DNA from: Telmatactis stephensoni
Taxonomy: Eukaryota > Cnidaria > Anthozoa > Actiniaria > Isophelliidae
Assembly (NCBI GenBank): GCA_029948255.1
Contig: JALIZF010001796.1
Span: 544,001-608,000, forward strand
DNA: 64,000 nucleotides
Direction: 5' to 3'
Of this stretch, positions 1 to 11,959 are shown piece after piece. The number at the start of each line of letters is the position of its first letter. Position 1 is the first letter of the stretch. The notes under the pieces are model-generated. The model had not been told where the DNA came from and did not search any database. It saw only the letters and a program-made list of their open reading frames with translations. Both the position numbers and the translations under genes were made by a program.

Positions 1-131
1 TCTATAGCACTCAGTAAGTTATCAATTATTTCAACAATAGCTAAAGTGGTTGAGTGTTTTTTTCTAAATCCAAATTGATAATCGAATAATATATTATTTT
101 TATCCAGATAAGATAACACTCGTTTGTACAT

Positions 132-1737
132 TTATTTCTCTAGTATTTTTGCAAATGGAAATAACAGAGAAATGGGTCTATAACTAGAAATTTCATCCAT
201 AGCATCACCTTTATATAGTGGTACTACTCTTGATAATTTAAGTTTGTCTGGAAAGGTACCTGAGGTAAAAGAGAGGTTAAATATATGTGACAGAGGAGTT
301 GCAATTATTGCTTTTGATAATTTTAGTAATTTGAGGGGGATCCCATATGGCCCTAGGCCTTTCGAATGGTCAAACTTAGTTATAATAGATTCAATTTCGT
401 GCGAGGTTGTGGGGTTTATGAAAAAGCTGTTTGATGGCGTTGCTGATAAAGATGAAAGAAAATCATTAAATGTCTTGTCACAAGAAGGAATCTTGGCTGC
501 GAGAGTTGGTCCAATTTCCTTGAAGAACAGGTTAAACTGGTGAGCAATATCATGTGGAGTGTCGTATTCTGCGCCGTTGCAAATTATCTTATTCGGTACA
601 ACAGATTTTTTTGATTTTAATTTAATTATTTGTCCAATAATTCTCCACGTTTCCTTAGTGTTTCCTTTTAGTGCTTCTATTTTTGTTTTGTAATAAGTTC
701 TTTTACTTTGCTCTTTTATATGCGTTAAACAATTAGAGTATCGTTTATAGTATTGTTTTTGTTCCGCTGTACCATTTCGAAAATATCGGCGGTAAAGAGT
801 TTGCTTATGCTTGATGGATTTCAATATAGCGGGTGTAATCCAAGGTTTTTGTATTAACTTGAATTCTTTCTTTGAAAAATTAGAAAGAGGAGCATGCTTG
901 TCTACAATAGCCGTAAAGGTGTTAATAAAATTGTTGCATGATTCATTGATTCATTGATTCTCCCTGAATTCCGCCACATTCGCACGAGGATGTCTGTAAA
1001 TAGCACTTAGTAGGATATTTTTACTGCCTTTAGGAGACTGAATTTCTATCCATAAATTTTCACATTCGTTTGATGTCAATTTTAAATCATCTCTTAATGT
1101 ATATGAAATTGAATTATGAATATATAGGCCAACACCTCCAGCGTGGGTTGGAGAGTCATGCCTTAAAAAAGTGTAACTTGGGAGATCAATATTGAAAACT
1201 GAATTGGATTTAGTTTTGTTTCACTACTTATTGCAATGATACTAAATTTGTTGTTAATGGATGTCAGTAGATCATATAATTGATTACAGCTATTTCAAAA
1301 AACGTTGAATACTGAATACTGCATTCTGCATACTGAATAGTGCATTCAAAGACCAAAATGCCTTGTAGTTCAGTTTGTTTTGGAGATGACATAGTGAAAA
1401 TCCTCTATAACAGCTATAACTAGGCAAATAAGTGGCAAAACGACAACGGAAATGATCAAAAATGCAATTTGTAAGTGTTGGAGTACACTATTCAGTATGC
1501 AGAATGTAGAATTCAGTATTCAACGTTTTTTGAAATAGCTATATATTGTTTGGGCAAACTTCTAGTGTTGCAATGAAATAACGAGAAGGAGTTATCGTCC
1601 TGCAAGTTTTCACATAATTCCTTCATTTCGTCTACATAATAATACTTAGAAGAAATAGTCGGTAATATATTGTCTGGATCCTCGTTCTCGTTATCACTGG
1701 CACAATTAATGAGAGTATTCATGCACTGATCTTCCAT
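132..1737 (-). pseudogene. LINE ORF2 fragment (endonuclease and start of reverse transcriptase)
   Basis: The minus strand encodes an ORF2 that starts with a short acidic leader and the EEP-endonuclease entry motif SLFHCNTRSLPK (about 1580-1540). It is then broken by a TIR insertion (1287-1541) and continues with AGGVGLYIHNSI, LWIEI and IYRHP (about 1160-985). A deletion removes the rest of the nuclease. The RT amino-terminal part is open from 824 to 132 and shows GPYGIPLKLLK, SRVVPLYKGD and SSYRPISLL. The catalytic RT residues would lie left of the window. Interrupted and frameshifted, so a pseudogene. Confidence 0.8.
1287..1541. mobile_element. Short TIR element (YAGCTATTTCAA family, copy A)
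   Basis: A 255-bp element with ~50-bp terminal inverted repeats beginning CAGCTATTTCAAAAAACG and ending with the complement. It is flanked by TA on both sides and inserted in the LINE ORF2. Removing it plus one TA restores the reading LPKQ-Y-NQLYDLL. It has no coding capacity. Its outer ~12 bp are shared with the elements at 7129-7383 and 43898-44885, whose interiors differ. Confidence 0.75.
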
Positions 1738-1798
1738 AATGCAGATGTTTACTTAATTAAATATTCATAATTTCAGTTTGTACTTCTACTTATCTTAA

Positions 1799-2480
1799 TT
1801 ATTCAGTATTGAAGCGTTCCTTGAATTTTAATAGTTCAGATGGATTGGCAAACGATATTGCATCAGAATGCTGATCTTTCCTCATATAAACTTTGCCATA
1901 TTTGGTCCAAACGTACTGTACTTGTGTTGTTTCTGGATCTCTTTGGCTTGTTTTAGGATGTTTCTGGACTTGGTGGTCAAGCACTCATTTACATATAACT
2001 TGTTTTCACGGTCAAATCCCAAGTTGGTGGAATTATAAGTCTTCAAGTTGGCTCGTGCTTGATATAATTTATCTCTCAGCTTCCTCACGTAGAACCTGGC
2101 TATAATAGCAGGGGTTTGGCCCTTTTTAGCGGGTAGACGGTGGCTTATTGAGATGTCCGATGTATATAAATCAACTTCTAGTAGCTCGGCCACTTTACAG
2201 ACCAAGGCATCCGTATCTTCCCCTGGTATCTCTGGAATTCCGTGGAATTCCAGGCACTCTCTCCTCAGGTATTGATTCGTGCTTTCCTGCTCATTCTCTG
2301 ATTGTACTAACCTGTTGGTGAGTTCAAGTAACTGCGTTTTGAGGGAGCTATTTTCGTGGGATAAGCGAGTGTTTTCAGTTTGGATCTTTCTGACAGACGC
2401 CGTGAGTTCCTCAAATTTTTGGTTTAGAAAGTCTTGGATCGTCTTGGTTTGCCCCGATCTCCTCTTTAAAGATTTCATTA
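1799..2480 (-). pseudogene. LINE ORF1 fragment (coiled coil plus RNA-binding type C-terminus)
   Basis: Two overlapping minus-strand frames (2529-1882 and 1984-1799) together give an ORF1-like protein: a leucine/heptad coiled coil (about 60 residues), then a globular part with the motif ISISHRLP, a basic KLRDKLYQAR helix and YVWTKYGKVYMRK in the second frame. A frameshift near 1890-1980 separates them. The same motif order (EISISHRLP, RKLRDKFYYAR, FIWTRQGKIFIR) occurs in the LINE ORF1 at 11960-12557, which supports homology. The apparent first ~16 residues (2529-2481) belong to the inserted TIR element, not to the LINE. In LINEs such a protein binds the element RNA; this copy cannot be functional. 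Confidence 0.75.
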
Positions 2481-2481
2481 G

Positions 2482-3969
2482 AGTGCTTGCACTATGTCTG
2501 TGAAATATCATCAAAGTTTTTATTGACAATATAGTTGTTAGTTAGTAACTATTAGCCGCTATCACTCAACCAGAACATTCTTCATAACAATACTAGTCTG
2601 GAGACATCAAATACACAAGAGACTTGAAACATGGACAATAGCTTTAATATTCTCATTGGGTAATTTGAAAGACTCTTTATTGATCATTAACGAACTGTTT
2701 CTAAATTGCATTCAAGCACGGAAACAGCACAAATTAACAATAGAAAACGTACAAAAAATCATAAATATATAAAGCACAATTCAGAGTTTGCAAATTTTCA
2801 TACTTATACAGCATGCACTCTACAATGTATTTTGAACCTACATGTAGAAATATTTGAAATACACCTTATATTATCAAACTAGCAGTTACTCATGTTAACG
2901 TACTGCTGCATGCATGGAGTAAATACCAAAATGTAAACAGAAAAGAGCAAAACTGAATTTCAGTCATGAACTTGAACTTCAGTAAAAGACGAAAACACTT
3001 TTAAAATATACTTAAACTTTGTTCCTCTTAAGTTTTCCTTTTCTCTTCTTTCTTGTCTCCTCTTCAGTCCTTTAGAGCACTTGCACATGTCTTTGAATTT
3101 CTGCCCATTTCCTGATCAATCAAGTTTGTCCAAACGCTTTGAATGCCTTTCTCTTTCTAGTGAAAGCTAAATCAAATACTAGAGCAAATCATGCTCTCGA
3201 GGGACACATACCAACAATGAAGCTTGTTTATATCGTTAGACAATAATTGAAGTATAGAAAGGAATTATTGCAAATTTACATTTATTTTTTACTGCAATGT
3301 AGTATAAGTAATATAATCATTTCCAAATCAATAGCTACTGGTTAGTGTGTGTCCCTAGAGAAACGTGATCAATTCTAGTATTTAAACGAGATTTGGAATA
3401 ATTTATGGCAGTTTACTACAATTAATCAAGCTGGAAGCTGATGAGACTTCATAGCAGCGATGGACAACAGTGCCCAACAAGAAGAGACCAAAAGGAAAAG
3501 TAAAGCAATATAATGAAAAGAGGAACGAAGAATATTATGCATGAAATACATAATTCTATCTTCACTCCTTCCATGTATAGTTAGTCATTTGGCATTTATA
3601 AGTGCATTGAGAAATGGTGAAATGCGTTATATTAGTGTCAGTTTGTGATGTAGTCGATATTTGCATCAACACAAGCAAATCCACCGCTAGCTTGGCAATA
3701 AGAAGATAGTTCTACATGTATGTTCAAAATACTTTTGTGTGACTGGTTTGTTAGAGTGCATTCAATTTTATCAATAAAGTCTTTAATTTGAAGGTAATGA
3801 AATAAAGCTGTCCATGTTTCAAGTCTCTTGTGTATTTGATGTCTCCAGAGTATTGTTATGAAGATTAATGTTCTGCCGGTTGAGTGATAGTGACTAATAG
3901 TTACTAACTAACAACTATATTGTCAATAAAAACTTTGATGATATTTCACAGACATAGTGCAAGCACTCT
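2482..3969. mobile_element. Non-autonomous TIR element, ~1.49 kb, TA target duplication
   Basis: The left arm (2482-2647) and right arm (about 3803-3969) are inverted copies of ~165 bp starting GAGTGCTTGCACTATGTCTG. The dinucleotide TA flanks both ends, as in Tc1/mariner-type insertions. The 1.15-kb interior has no credible coding region on either strand. It sits inside the LINE ORF1, and the LINE sequence continues on its far side. Confidence 0.75.
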
Positions 3970-4167
3970 ACTGGCTTGAATCTTGTTAAGTTCCTCAAGA
4001 TAGCTAAGTTGTGATTGTTATTAATTAAAAGCGCACCTTCTCGCCCAGCAGCGGCTTGAATGAATTATTTCCAAATATTTATTACTGTTCTGTTCAACAC
4101 GCGTATATGTTTCTTTATTCACAAGTATTTCTCACTTTCCTTAGCATAATTAACTGTTTTACAAGTA

Positions 4168-6637
4168 GACCTTTTTGCGATAACAAACATTCTCGACATC
4201 TCGTGCAGATAAAACAAAAGAACTTTTTATTAATCATGACATCTTGAATATTGCATTGTTCAAGGCTCGTGGAATGTTTGTACCTAGTTGAGCGTTGAAC
4301 ATATAATTTTAAATGTAAACACAAAATAAACTAAAAGGGATTTGTTTTCACTCCATGTTATATGTTATGCCTACTGCGTTTAGACATGTACTCACGGTTC
4401 TGACTACCGAGTATTCGATATGCTAATTTAGGCCCCGTAAACACATAGGACTATTGAAGTCCACACGAAAACGATGAACGTTACACGAAAACGATGAACG
4501 TTTTCGAATCCTTTTAGAGTCGTCAATACGTATGCGGTTTCGTTTGTAAACGTATACTTTTTAACCGTTTAGCTCCGTCCACACGCGAACGCTTTGTGAA
4601 TGTTCCATTGATAATTCGTCAGCGCTCTCCACACAGTATCCACTTTAGAGAACGACTTCGAAAATATTCCTTTACGGTGAGCGTTTTCATCGCTTTCGTG
4701 TGGATGGAAGAACTAAACGCATAAAAAAGTATATGTTTTGGAACTATAAAAACATAAAGATAGCTGCCAGGAAATCCCTTTATACCTTTGCTTTCAATAA
4801 ATTCACATAAGCTTTGGCACTCCCGTCTCACTGTTTAGCATACTAACCAGTACTTGCGGTCACTTCATATTGGTTTGTGTGTGTATACAGACCTGTATAC
4901 ATATCAGGGGATACCTCACACATTGAAAATTCCATCTTGAACAACGAATCCTCGAAAAAGTAAAATGATAAGATTGCATGGGGTTCGGGGATCGATCATA
5001 AATGTCAGTGTAATTACAGCATTAAATAATATATGAGTATATACGGCGCGCAGAATCGTCCAAAATTATGACACTAAGTTTGAACAGATAAATGTTGGTT
5101 GACAGCGTTACATCGCGTTAGATGATATTTCTCTTCTCAACACAAAAAACTGGGTCAAAGACTACACAAATCGTTTGAAGACCAAAAACCCAGTCGAAGA
5201 CTCAAAAAAAAACTTGTTAAAAGGCAGAAAAAACTCGATCGAAGACAAAAACTTGGTCCAAGACAAAAACTTAGTCCAAGACAAAAACTTAGTCCAAGAC
5301 TAATAGCTCGGTCGATGTCAAAAAACTCGGTCGAAAACTAAAAAAAATCTAAATTAGGTCTAAGAACAAAGATCTAATAGTCAAAGGTATCAGTTTCGTA
5401 CTCTGTTTAGAGCAGCATTTGTATGATGTAAAAGAGACCTTGATCACCATGCAATGATCGTATTAAAGTCCCTTGATGCGTTCCTTGCCGTGACCGTGCC
5501 GTTTTCACAGTCTTACAAAAATTGCTCTAAATCGTCTTTTCTCCTGTGAGGACGTGTATAAAATTGTAACTAAAGATCATGCTTTTAGAGTAGTTTTTGT
5601 CTAGCTGTGGAAAACTCACGACACGCGAGTAACAGTTCTTCAATGGTGCACTGTTCCCTTTTCAGTCTTACCACATTTCAAACTCTTCTTCTCTTTCTTC
5701 TATCTTTAGCATACAAAAATATTCTGAGGATCGCCGGCTATAAGTACGACAATCTCTTTAATTTTCCCGCCATTATTGCGATCGCAATTATGGTCGAGAT
5801 TCGCAAAACACTGTGGATTTCTTTCTTTCAGACCAGTTATGGTACAATTTGCCAACAGCATAAATTGATTCGAATGACTAAACAAAAAGGGAAATAAGTG
5901 ATCTTTTACTGATTACAATATATGCAACGTGGATCGACATTCCGCATCAGAAACACTTTCACGATTGTTCAGTTGATTGCATCACCCTATCTCTTCCTGA
6001 CTCCTTTAGTAGAGATGAATACAGGCAAAGGCGAAGTGAAAGCAATCGTGTAGATGAAGAACTGTTTAGTTGTTTATATTTACATTAACGTTTAGGCCTT
6101 CGACACGAAAGCGATGGAAACGCTCACCGTAAAGGAATATTTTCGAAAACTTCTCCAAAGTGGATATATACTGTACTTTCGAAAACTCGATCCGTTTTCG
6201 TGTGGAGAGCGCTGACATTGATTAATTATCAATGGAACTAAACGGTTAAAAAGTATACGTTTACAAATGAAACCGCATATGTATTGACGACTCTAAAAGG
6301 ATTCGAAAACGTTCATCGTTGTCGTGTAACGGTCATCGTTTTCGTGTGGACTTCAATAGTCCTATGTGTTTACGGGGCCTAAATTAGCATATCGAATACT
6401 CGGTAGTCAGAACTGTGAGTACATGTCTAAACGCAGTACGCATAATAACATGGAGTGAAAACAAATCCCTTTTAGTTTACTTTGTGCTTACATTTAAAAT
6501 TATATGTTCAACGCTCAACTAGGTACAAACGTTCCACGAGCCTTGAACAATGAATATTCAAGATGTCATGATTAATAAAAAGTTCTTTTGTTTTATCTGC
6601 ACGAGATGTCGAGAATGTTTGTTATCGCAAAAAGGTC
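4168..6637. mobile_element. Large fold-back/TIR element, 2.47 kb, TA target duplication
   Basis: Inverted arms at 4168-~4705 and ~6097-6637 (~540 bp each) begin GACCTTTTTGCGATAACAAA and are flanked by TA. The inner arms are rich in TCCACACG and TTTTCGTGTGGA words. The 1.4-kb loop holds an 18-20-bp minisatellite (5143-5345) and no recognisable gene; an open frame at 5607-5897 starts with GTG and resembles nothing. Long arms, short TSD and no transposase suggest a non-autonomous element. Confidence 0.75.
5143..5345. repeat. Minisatellite, ~18-20-bp unit
   Basis: Imperfect tandem copies of a unit close to GTCCAAGACAAAAACTTA (variants CGAAGAC, GGTCGA), lying in the loop of the 2.47-kb TIR element. 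Confidence 0.7.
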
Positions 6638-6643
6638 TACTGT

Positions 6644-6830
6644 AGAAATAGAAAACGAGGCAGCGTGCTATGTTGAGTTATAAAGCACGCGGGAATTGTA
6701 AGGAGACGAGAGAAGTGTTAGGAGAAGCACGAGGCGTAGCCGAGTGCTTCTCAACACTTCTCGAGTCTTCTTACAATTCCCAAGTGCTTCTATAACTCAA
6801 CATAGCACTGCTGCCGAGTTTTCTATTTCT
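6644..6830. repeat. Palindromic fold-back repeat
   Basis: A near-perfect hairpin with ~85-bp arms (from AGAAATAGAAAACGAGGCAG to its complement) and GAGGCGTAGCCGAG at the centre. About 110 bp downstream is CCAATCAGAGCGCGCGTTAT (6940-6959). The same centre and CCAAT/GCGC signature appear in the fold-backs at 41.1-41.4 kb and 43.5-43.9 kb, so these are probably one family. Confidence 0.7.
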
Positions 6831-7128
6831 TTTATAAAATGCAAATTGAAGTTTTATTTTCTTTTTTCGTTGGAGAAGTTTGAAAATGTGCGCGCGCGTG
6901 CTGTGTGTTCTCATAGAGAACGCGCGACACGCATCCTCTGGCCAATCAGAGCGCGCGTTATATCATAGTTATTTTATAACTGTTAGTTACATAGCAACAA
7001 AAGACTGGGGGTTAACTAGAAAACCTACTAGTTAATTTAGCCCCCAGGCTGCAATATCATATCCGATAAAATTCAGTATTCTTATACCTATTTATATATA
7101 TTTGTATTTTGTATGTTGTATGTATATA

Positions 7129-7383
7129 TAGCTAATTCAATTAACGTTGTCGCTGGAAAAAGCCTAAAGCCTAAAACTTTGAGAGCGGAATCATGAAAAA
7201 TTTTTATCGCCGTGACATCATTACCGAATAAAAAACTCACTGTATGCTTGCAAATTCTACAACTTGGACACATATTCCTTAATTTCTCAGATAGCCTACA
7301 AAGAAGTGTGTTAGTACACAAAAGTTATTTGAAAGGCTTTAGCCTTTAGGCTTTTTCAGCGACAACGTTAATTGAAATAGCTA
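7129..7383. mobile_element. Short TIR element (YAGCTATTTCAA family, copy B)
   Basis: A 255-bp element with ~50-bp TIRs starting TAGCTAATTCAATTAACG and ending GAAATAGCTA, flanked by TA in a TATA-rich target. The interior has the palindromic word AAGCCTAAAGCC and no gene. It has the same length and end sequence as copy A at 1287-1541, but an unrelated interior. Confidence 0.7.
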
Positions 7384-7417
7384 TATATTTTCCTTCCTAT
7401 TGTACATATATATTTAA

Positions 7418-8140
7418 CAATTATTCCACGAAATCGAGTCGTACATGAGCTCATAGCCGACGAGGCCGCGCAGCGCCGAGTCGGCTATTAGCCATGGACG
7501 ACGAGATTGAGTGGAATAATTGTTTTATTATATCCACATCCACTGGATTCTGAGAAAAATATAATTTTAATTATTTTTATTATTAAAAAAGTTTAAAAGA
7601 TATTAAAGGAAAAATAATTGTTAAAGATTACTTCCGGTTTTCGAGGACGTGACAAATCGCACGAAACAGTAATCAAGCATAAAATAGTTTCAAGCAGCTA
7701 TTTAACTCAGTTTTGGACATCTCGGTGATATATTTGTCAAATTTATATGAGCTCTGGAACCAGTCTACAATAAAAAAGGTCGTAAAAGATCACAAAAAGT
7801 GTTTATAACTAGCCGCCATGAAGACTGTAAACAAACCGCGGCAAATAGCGACAGAGACAGTACATTTTGGTTAAAAATCTGTATTAATAATCATTGAAAA
7901 ATAAAAAATATATACTTCTTACCATCAAATACTTTCATTTCAAACTTTGTTGCTTTTTTGTTTTTTGTTTAGGAGTTTTGTTTTCTAGTAAAGATTTTAT
8001 TTCGTCCTCAGTTAGCAGTTCGGCAAAACGATCCGCCATTTTGATTTTCTCTACTCACGGGATATGAGCTGATAGCCTAGTAGTAGAGGAACCAATCAGA
8101 GCGCGCGATTGCTCATATCCAGTGGATGTGGATATAATAA
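7418..8140. mobile_element. Hairpin (7418-7523) followed by TIR element (7525-8140)
   Basis: 7418-7523 is a palindrome (CAATTATTCCAC ... GTGGAATAATTG) around GCCGACGAGGC. It abuts a 616-bp element with ~22-bp TIRs, TTATTATATCCACATCCACT at the left and its complement at 8119-8140. Just inside the right end is CCAATCAGAGCGCGCGATT. No coding region is visible. Confidence 0.6.
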
Positions 8141-8219
8141 TACATATTATTTCTACTGTAAACAAATAATTGAGCAATAAAACAGTTCAGTTCAGTTAAT
8201 AGCAATCACACCATTTAAC

Positions 8220-9060
8220 TAACCATACAACAGCTTTCTCTGTCATTGTCAGCCTCAATATCTCTTTATAAGCCCCATGCAAGCTCAATTCATGCGATCA
8301 CCTGACATCCTAATTATGTAGTACAGCACCACTAAACATGACACACAGTCCAACTATTTTTGGTATGGCAGAACAGACCAACAAATTTTCTGTTCACACA
8401 ATGATTTGTGGGCGTAGTGCCAAAGATGATGGTCACGAGTGTCCAGAATAAGGGGGCGGTGCCATAAAAATCGGTTTTTTTTTTCAGTTTCCACAAATTA
8501 TTTTATTGAGGTTTAATGGGATTTCAAAACATAAAAATGTTAATACATTTACATGTGAGTCAAATAAACTAGAGCAAGGCAGACATGCCATATTTTCTTC
8601 TCCCTTTATTTATTGCTTCCCTGTACTAAACAACGCAAGACACAACTGATAGACAGAGTGAAAAGAAACCAAACAAAAACCACCAGCAATGAGCCACACC
8701 CATGACTGTACTAGGACCAATTCCTACTCATGTAGTTTTAGAAAACCTCATACTGTTGGTTAATTTTATTTTTTACTTTTTACAGTCTTGGTGATCGAGT
8801 GCTTGTAAGCAAGGAAGTTGGGCACTTAATGAGGACTAAAAGTCATGAGCACCAAGATGGAGGTATTGCCTCTGGAAGAGCAAACTTAGACAGTCCTTAC
8901 CTCTTTTGATGGGAAACAACAATTACACTCGAGTCAAGAGAGTCTGCAGAGAAGGGATTCATCATACTTAAACACTCTGTACCTGATTTGATAACAAACA
9001 ACAACTAAACTCAGCTAAGAGAGTCTTTATAGAAGAGATTTATGCACCAAAATGAAGGGA
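8220..9060 (+). pseudogene. GSS: Duplicated GSS terminal exon with intron and 3' flank
   Basis: 8786-8909 is a second copy of the last glutathione synthetase exon. The AG acceptor (8784-8785) is intact, and the frame is open to TGA, reading [19 protein letters not shown], then EHQDGGIASG, and ending SPYLF. Homology to the real locus covers intron (8220-8785 versus about 37345-38307) and 3' flank (8910-~9060 versus 38432-~38640). The coding differences are small (SH for SV, GI for GV). None of the other 12 GSS exons lies upstream within the window, so it is most likely a partial duplicate. Splicing onto a distant transcript cannot be excluded. The 445-bp TIR element in the true intron (about 37640-38085) is absent here. 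Confidence 0.85.
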
Positions 9061-9829
9061 GTCACATTACAAATTTCACTTGCTTATAAAATATATCTTT
9101 ATGCTACATTAGATTAGTAGATATTAATAGTGTTTAATATTCAAGAAAAATACTCAAGAAAAATAATTCGAGCTTTGGTTTTCAGATAGCACAGGAAGCC
9201 CACACTACTCCCTCTACTCATACAGAGATTGGGAAGCCTGTGGAACAACCGGACCCTGGTCTCCAGGGTAAAGCGTTATTTGCAGCATTTGAAATTAATC
9301 GGAACAGAATGAGTTTGGGGTAACTAATATCTTGACTAAGATATGAAGATTAAGCCTCGTAAGTCTCGTGTGCTGTCAAAGGCAATTTGACAATCAGATA
9401 CGAAATGGAATGTTTGTCGTTTGTAGTCCCACCGAGAATGTGGCATTGGAATAGGAACATATTAATACAACTATATAGATCTCCGATCTTTGATGCAGTT
9501 GCGGTTTTGGACTTCGGAGTTTGTGCGCCGTTTGCCGATTTTGGGATTTTGTTGCGTTTTTTCTCAATTTTGCTTGCGGTTTTGCGGTTTCCATGCCCCC
9601 TTAAAGCACTTCAGATCTCGATAGCCATAATATAAACCCTCAGCAACACACTATATTACTTGTAAACCGTTAAACCGTATATTTGTAACTTTTTTTGTAA
9701 CCTTTCTGTTTCTGTAAAAAATTTGTTTGTTTGTTTGTCACTTTATTTTAAACAGAGCCCCATTCAAACCAGCTTTGCTGAACTGGGCACCTCTGTCTAA
9801 ATATTGTTTAAAATAAAAATAAAAATTAC
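9061..9829. other. No gene recognised
   Basis: No gene seen. An open frame at 9387-9635 is simple, T/G-rich and resembles no family. AAATAAAAATAAAAAT at 9810-9825 looks like a retroelement tail. Confidence 0.5.
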
Positions 9830-10090
9830 GACCCCTTACGTACCTGTTAATACCACTCACTGTGGACGTTCAATTTGCTGAGGCTAAAATTTGGAATTCT
9901 TTACCCTTTTATATCAAAACTGCCCCCCCCCCCCCCCATCGTAAACTCCTTCATCTGCTTTCTAATTATTCCATATAACATTTCTCCTTTCTTCCTCTCT
10001 CCTCTTTATTCTTCCTAACCCTCTCTAAGGTATTTTTCCCAATTAACTCATACACTTATATGTAGACAATTATTCTCTTTTTCTCTTTAT
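9830..10090 (+). pseudogene. LINE reverse-transcriptase 3' remnant
   Basis: 9868-9927 reads VDVQFAEAKIWNSLPFYIKT, which matches the conserved end of CR1/L2 ORF2 (A-K-I-W-N-S-L-P). A C-homopolymer (9925-9938) then breaks the frame. What follows resembles a LINE C-terminal tail and untranslated region. Confidence 0.55.
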
Positions 10091-10103
10091 TCGTATGTTA
10101 TCA

Positions 10104-10783
10104 AAGTGGGACGACGATGAAATTAGCGCCCTTATTATTTTTATATTTGTTGACATCGTTATAGCATTCATATTAACATGTCAAAACGATTTTGTCGTAC
10201 GATAAAAAGAACAATCTGAAAAGGAGCTATTTTCCTCTGCTTTTATCGGCCGCCATTATTCAAAGGAGCACTTGGATGAAAATTTATAACGAATGAAAAT
10301 GACTTGAAACTCATTCACACCGATAATTATGGCTCCAACTATCACCATGAAACAACATTTTCTTCTTATTAAGAGGAGACGGATAGAAATTGTTAAGTAT
10401 TTTAGCATCTAAATTTTGAGTAACTGACGTTATATGACGTCAGTTACTCAACGCTATTGTTCTCTTAGGTTTTAAACACAAATTTCTCCGTTATAATGTG
10501 CTTAAAATGCATTTTTTTGGCGGAGAGTAGTAAGTTATTCAGCTATATTCACCTTCTGATAAAAAAATAATCAGTTTTCACTTTTCATCAATTTTTCCTC
10601 TTAAAGTACCAGACGGATTAATGGCGGACGGCATCTAGAGACAATTCAACTCAAAATTTTAGGTATATAATTTTTTCCCATTTTTTTTTACATCGGATTT
10701 CTATTTTACTCAACTAATATTTTGATTTTTAATCCGAAAAATCGTCTTTCAAACGGTCAAGATTTCATCGTCGTCCCACTTTA
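10104..10783. mobile_element. TIR element with AAGTGGGACGACGATGAAAT ends
   Basis: A ~680-bp segment bounded by inverted AAGTGGGACGACGATGAAAT (left) and its complement (right, ending 10783). It contains an internal perfect palindrome with arms TTGAGTAACTGACGT and ACGTCAGTTACTCAA near 10420-10455. No gene. A similar end, AAAGGGGGACGACGAT in complement, occurs alone at 62008-62024. Confidence 0.6.
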
Positions 10784-11869
10784 AGATTATCCTCTCGATT
10801 GGTTTTGCTATTGTCATTGCAGTTTTGAAAGCATGAATTCGTGTAGGAAAACGAACAAAACGGATCAACTTTTCAGAAAAACCGTACCAATGTTTAAATG
10901 GTGGCTACGGCCCTGTACTGGTAGTCAAAACATATAGCATTGGTATTATTTTTACATCGGGAATGTCTTAATATATTAAAACAAGAAAATCTGGAACAAA
11001 AAATGAGGGAAAAAACATCTGTCAATAGTGGCAAAAACAAGATGCCATAGATATGGTGGGGGAAAAGCTATCTTAAACTGAACGAAACTCGCTCGCACTC
11101 AGCCAGGCGGTAATGCAGTACATCAAAAGGACACCATGCAAGTTTCAAGGGATTTTATTGTGATTCAAGGTAAGAAATGAAGATTTAATTAAGCTACCTG
11201 TGGTTTTTTCAAACCCTAAAGCAAATGCTATAAAGCTTGATCTATAATCTTTATTTTAACTTTTTTTCAACAAAATGCAGCCTGAATGTTTGTTTGCCTA
11301 TTACCACAGGAAGCCCAATTCATTTGAATCAAAAACGTCAAGAACAAAGTATTTAAAATTATTATTATTTATTTACATGGGAGCTCCGCTATAAGGTAGT
11401 AGTACCTAATTTTCATTTTCTATTTTTCTGACTATTGATTATTTTTGGTCTCTCGACAAGCCCAAAATGATCGACCAAAATCGAGATTGAGGTAAATTAG
11501 ATTAATGGACTTCCAAAACATAGTAAGGTCATAATGTTCCGTAAAGTTCAGAGAATTACAATTACCCTGCAAGGTAAGTGTACCTCTTGTCTAATTTTCA
11601 ATTCTAACTGCCATGTTTACAACCACCAGCGATCAGGGATTCCTGTGTATTGATTCTGCACAAGCGCAGTAAAACCGGAAACAGAAAATCCTGTTTAATG
11701 CTGTAACTGACAAAAAAAAAAAAAAAAAAAAACACATCTTAAAACGCTTTAAAACCAGAATAAAACATACAAACAGCTTAAAACGCTTTAAAACCAGAAT
11801 AAAACATACAAACACATGAAAGGATAATAATCACTACATAATAAAGCGAAAAAGAATTTCTATTCCATG
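10784..11869. other. No gene recognised
   Basis: Non-coding. The only structures seen are an A19 run (11711-11730) and a twice-repeated ~45-bp block with AAAACGCTTTAAAACCAGAA (11735-11815). Confidence 0.5.
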
Positions 11870-11871
11870 AG

Positions 11872-11935
11872 GATTCGAACCAGGAAAGCTTTATATTGCT
11901 TTGTACGCTGTTACGCGCTGCTCTAAATGATTATC
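11872..11935 (-). repeat. tRNA-derived sequence, possible SINE head
   Basis: The minus strand has a good RNA polymerase III B box, GGTTCGAATCC (near 11880), preceded at tRNA-like spacing by an A-box-like TTAGAGCAGCGCGT. Acceptor-stem pairing is not convincing, so it is more likely a SINE or tRNA fossil than a working tRNA. Confidence 0.4.
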
Positions 11936-11959
11936 AAACGACCTCACTAATTTCCATAC

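Larger units (their letters stand above)
1..4050 (-). mobile_element. Decayed CR1/L2-like LINE, interrupted
   Basis: A non-LTR retrotransposon reads right to left: coiled-coil ORF1 remains (about 4050-1799), then ORF2 with endonuclease (1737-830) and the start of reverse transcriptase (824-132), running off the left edge. It is interrupted by TIR elements at 2482-3969 and 1287-1541. Removing the first, with one TA copy, joins 3970-4040 (a heptad-like stretch with LSYLEELNKIQ) to the ORF1 coiled coil. Several frameshifts and a deletion near 960 (endonuclease motif IYRHP runs straight into the pre-RT linker) show that it is dead. The family call rests on the order ORF1, EEP endonuclease, RT. 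Confidence 0.8.

Noticed and set aside
5607..5897. 96-aa ORF in the loop of the 2.47-kb fold-back
   Set aside because: GTG start, no recognisable motif, and located in a non-coding TIR element.
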